Assembly (NCBI GenBank): GCA_017885225.1
Contig: JAFNGM010000154.1
Location: forward strand, 5,406 to 11,530
Length of the DNA: 6,125 nt
Direction: 5' to 3'
Origin: Syntrophaceae bacterium
Lineage (GTDB): Bacteria > Desulfobacterota > Syntrophia > Syntrophales > UBA2185
The notes under the pieces were generated by a model that saw nothing but the letters and a program-made list of their open reading frames with translations, did not search any database and had not been told where the DNA came from. The translations under genes were made by a program, and so were the position numbers. This document shows, piece after piece, positions 5,043 through 6,125 of the stretch. Positions within the stretch are counted from its first letter, which is position 1. Each line of letters begins with the position of its first letter.

Positions 5043-6125
5043 TTAACTACTAAGTTCAACGATTTTTTTCTTTGTTCCCTCGGTCAGGTAATCCCACAAC
5101 CCCACTCGCTCCAAAGTCTCAACTTCCGGAATCCCGTTAGAATTCCAGCCTCGCTCGCGGTAATAGGCCTGTATCAAGTCCCGTAATTGCTCTTTTCTGA
5201 AGTTCATCAGGAGTTCCCGTTTATCCCCTGTTTTCATTTTCTGTACATCTTCAAACGATTTCCCTGATATTTTGCTTATCTCTGAATCATGAAAATCCTT
5301 TTCAGCATCATAGAGTTCATCATCGGTCGGTCCTATGGCCCTGTCCGGCACCCAGTCATTATCGCCCGTGCTTTTACCAAAGATCATGACATTCATAACC
5401 CGCTGCAAATTGATATCGTGATCCGTCTGTTCGTAAATTTTCTCCCAGGTGAGATTCGTTCCCAGCATCCCGTTATAGAACTCCGCATACATCTCCTGGG
5501 AAGCAGGGTTTATATACTTATCCGTATCTTTTACTTTTTCAGATTCGGGATTAAAAACATCCACCCATGGAAGCTTGCAGAGACCAAGATTATCATTTCC
5601 CAGTCTCACCCTTGGGTAGGTAACCAGTGCCCGCGCTCTATCCTGCAAGGTAGGAAACGCTCCCAGTAAGTCAACTTTGATAAGCCATGCAGCGGCGTGA
5701 TGCGCCCCGATATCACTCGCCGCAGCATATGACGCCTGCATGGACAGAGACCTGTGGGTTCTGTAAAGTGAAAAAGGGAGTCCTTTCACGTGCATCGCAA
5801 ATTTTCTGAGTTCCTTCTCGGGATTCTCCAAACCGGTTCTCTTCATGTACCTGCGGGACACCCAATCGATGAGACTCAGCAATCCTTTTCCCGCTTCCCG
5901 CGCGCACTCGGTTTCCCCGTTGGAAACCTGGTGAAGGAAACGCAGCATAGCCTTATCGTCCTCCCATGTAAGCGCTAAGCCATCCGTATCCTCTTTTACA
6001 AGATAACCCCTCTGAAAGCACTCCATCAAAAACGCAATAATCACCGCGACGGTTATGGTATCGATCCCGAAATTGTCGCAGTGCCAGTTGGCTTCCATGA
6101 TGGCTTCGGCATTCCATATCCCTAA
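5043..6125 (-). CDS. Aldehyde:ferredoxin oxidoreductase-family tungsten/molybdenum enzyme, C-terminal part (runs off right edge)
   Basis: A member of the AOR family, cytoplasmic enzymes that hold a bis-pyranopterin tungsten (or molybdenum) cofactor and a [4Fe-4S] cluster. Typical members oxidise aldehydes with ferredoxin; relatives include the benzoyl-CoA reductase subunit BamB. The frame is open from the right edge to TAA at 5045-5043, 361 codons of a usual 600-650. Near the edge, DNFGID (residues 17-22 of the fragment) matches the D-x-x-G-L/I-D pterin-binding motif. Further in, GNDNLGLCKLPW contains the cysteine (codon 5579-5577) corresponding to the fourth ligand of the iron-sulfur cluster. 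The first three cluster cysteines (C-x2-C-x3-C) lie in the missing part. The end, LIQAYYRERGWNSNGIPEVETLERVGL, is the typical AOR C-terminus. The stretch around GAHHAAAWLIK is unlike the classic archaeal AOR sequence, so the substrate cannot be named. It is convergent with the helicase. Confidence 0.9.
   Translation of the reverse strand, partial: LGIWNAEAIMEANWHCDNFGIDTITVAVIIAFLMECFQRGYLVKEDTDGLALTWEDDKAMLRFLHQVSNGETECAREAGKGLLSLIDWVSRRYMKRTGLENPEKELRKFAMHVKGLPFSLYRTHRSLSMQASYAAASDIGAHHAAAWLIKVDLLGAFPTLQDRARALVTYPRVRLGNDNLGLCKLPWVDVFNPESEKVKDTDKYINPASQEMYAEFYNGMLGTNLTWEKIYEQTDHDINLQRVMNVMIFGKSTGDNDWVPDRAIGPTDDELYDAEKDFHDSEISKISGKSFEDVQKMKTGDKRELLMNFRKEQLRDLIQAYYRERGWNSNGIPEVETLERVGLWDYLTEGTKKKIVELSS

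Noticed and set aside
5289..5669. A 126-codon plus-strand open frame
   Set aside because: It lies antisense within the oxidoreductase gene, whose own motifs are clear.

Overview
The window looks like a chromosomal segment of an anaerobic bacterium, most likely a Desulfobacterota-type (delta-proteobacterial) or similar organism. The clues are a tungsten/molybdenum aldehyde:ferredoxin oxidoreductase-family gene, ATPases of the DUF4143 type, a typical bacterial tmRNA and a TypA/BipA gene. The lineage is an inference from gene content only; no taxonomic marker in the window settles it.

Layout, left to right. (1) Positions 1-230, minus strand: the N-terminus of the ribosome-associated GTPase TypA/BipA, running off the left edge. 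(2) 352-1503, plus strand: an intact 383-residue AAA+ ATPase with a DUF4143-type nuclease-fold C-terminus, divergent from typA, with a promoter so close to its ATG that the mRNA may be leaderless. (3) 1504-1840: no intact gene, but the minus strand carries a collapsed PIN-domain (VapC-like) remnant that begins right after the 3' end of the tmRNA gene. (4) 1841-2194, minus: a complete tmRNA gene (ssrA) with encoded CCA, tag ATNYDYALAA and a good sigma-70-type promoter. (5) 2283 to about 2678, minus: smpB, whose body and C-terminal tail are intact but whose conserved N-terminus is missing. (6) About 2690-3165, plus: the C-terminal part of a second, different DUF4143 ATPase, which abuts the broken 5' end of smpB head to head. 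(7) 3220-4982, plus: an AT-rich FBH1-like UvrD-family helicase split into two frames at a run of eight T; a slippery heptamer followed by an 8-bp inverted repeat lies exactly at the break. (8) 5043-6125, minus: the C-terminal 361 codons of an aldehyde:ferredoxin oxidoreductase-family enzyme, running off the right edge.

How it fits together. typA, ssrA-smpB and the oxidoreductase look like resident genes. Between them lies a remodelled accessory zone: two DUF4143 ATPases (one whole, one truncated), a toxin-like PIN remnant and a helicase of different base composition. Both ends of the ssrA-smpB pair appear to be breakpoints, one just past the tmRNA 3' end and one inside the smpB 5' end. The most notable points are the decapitated smpB beside an intact tmRNA gene, and the helicase break, which is either a simple homopolymer frameshift or a programmed -1 frameshift. 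I found no CRISPR array, insertion sequence, integrase or complete defence operon.
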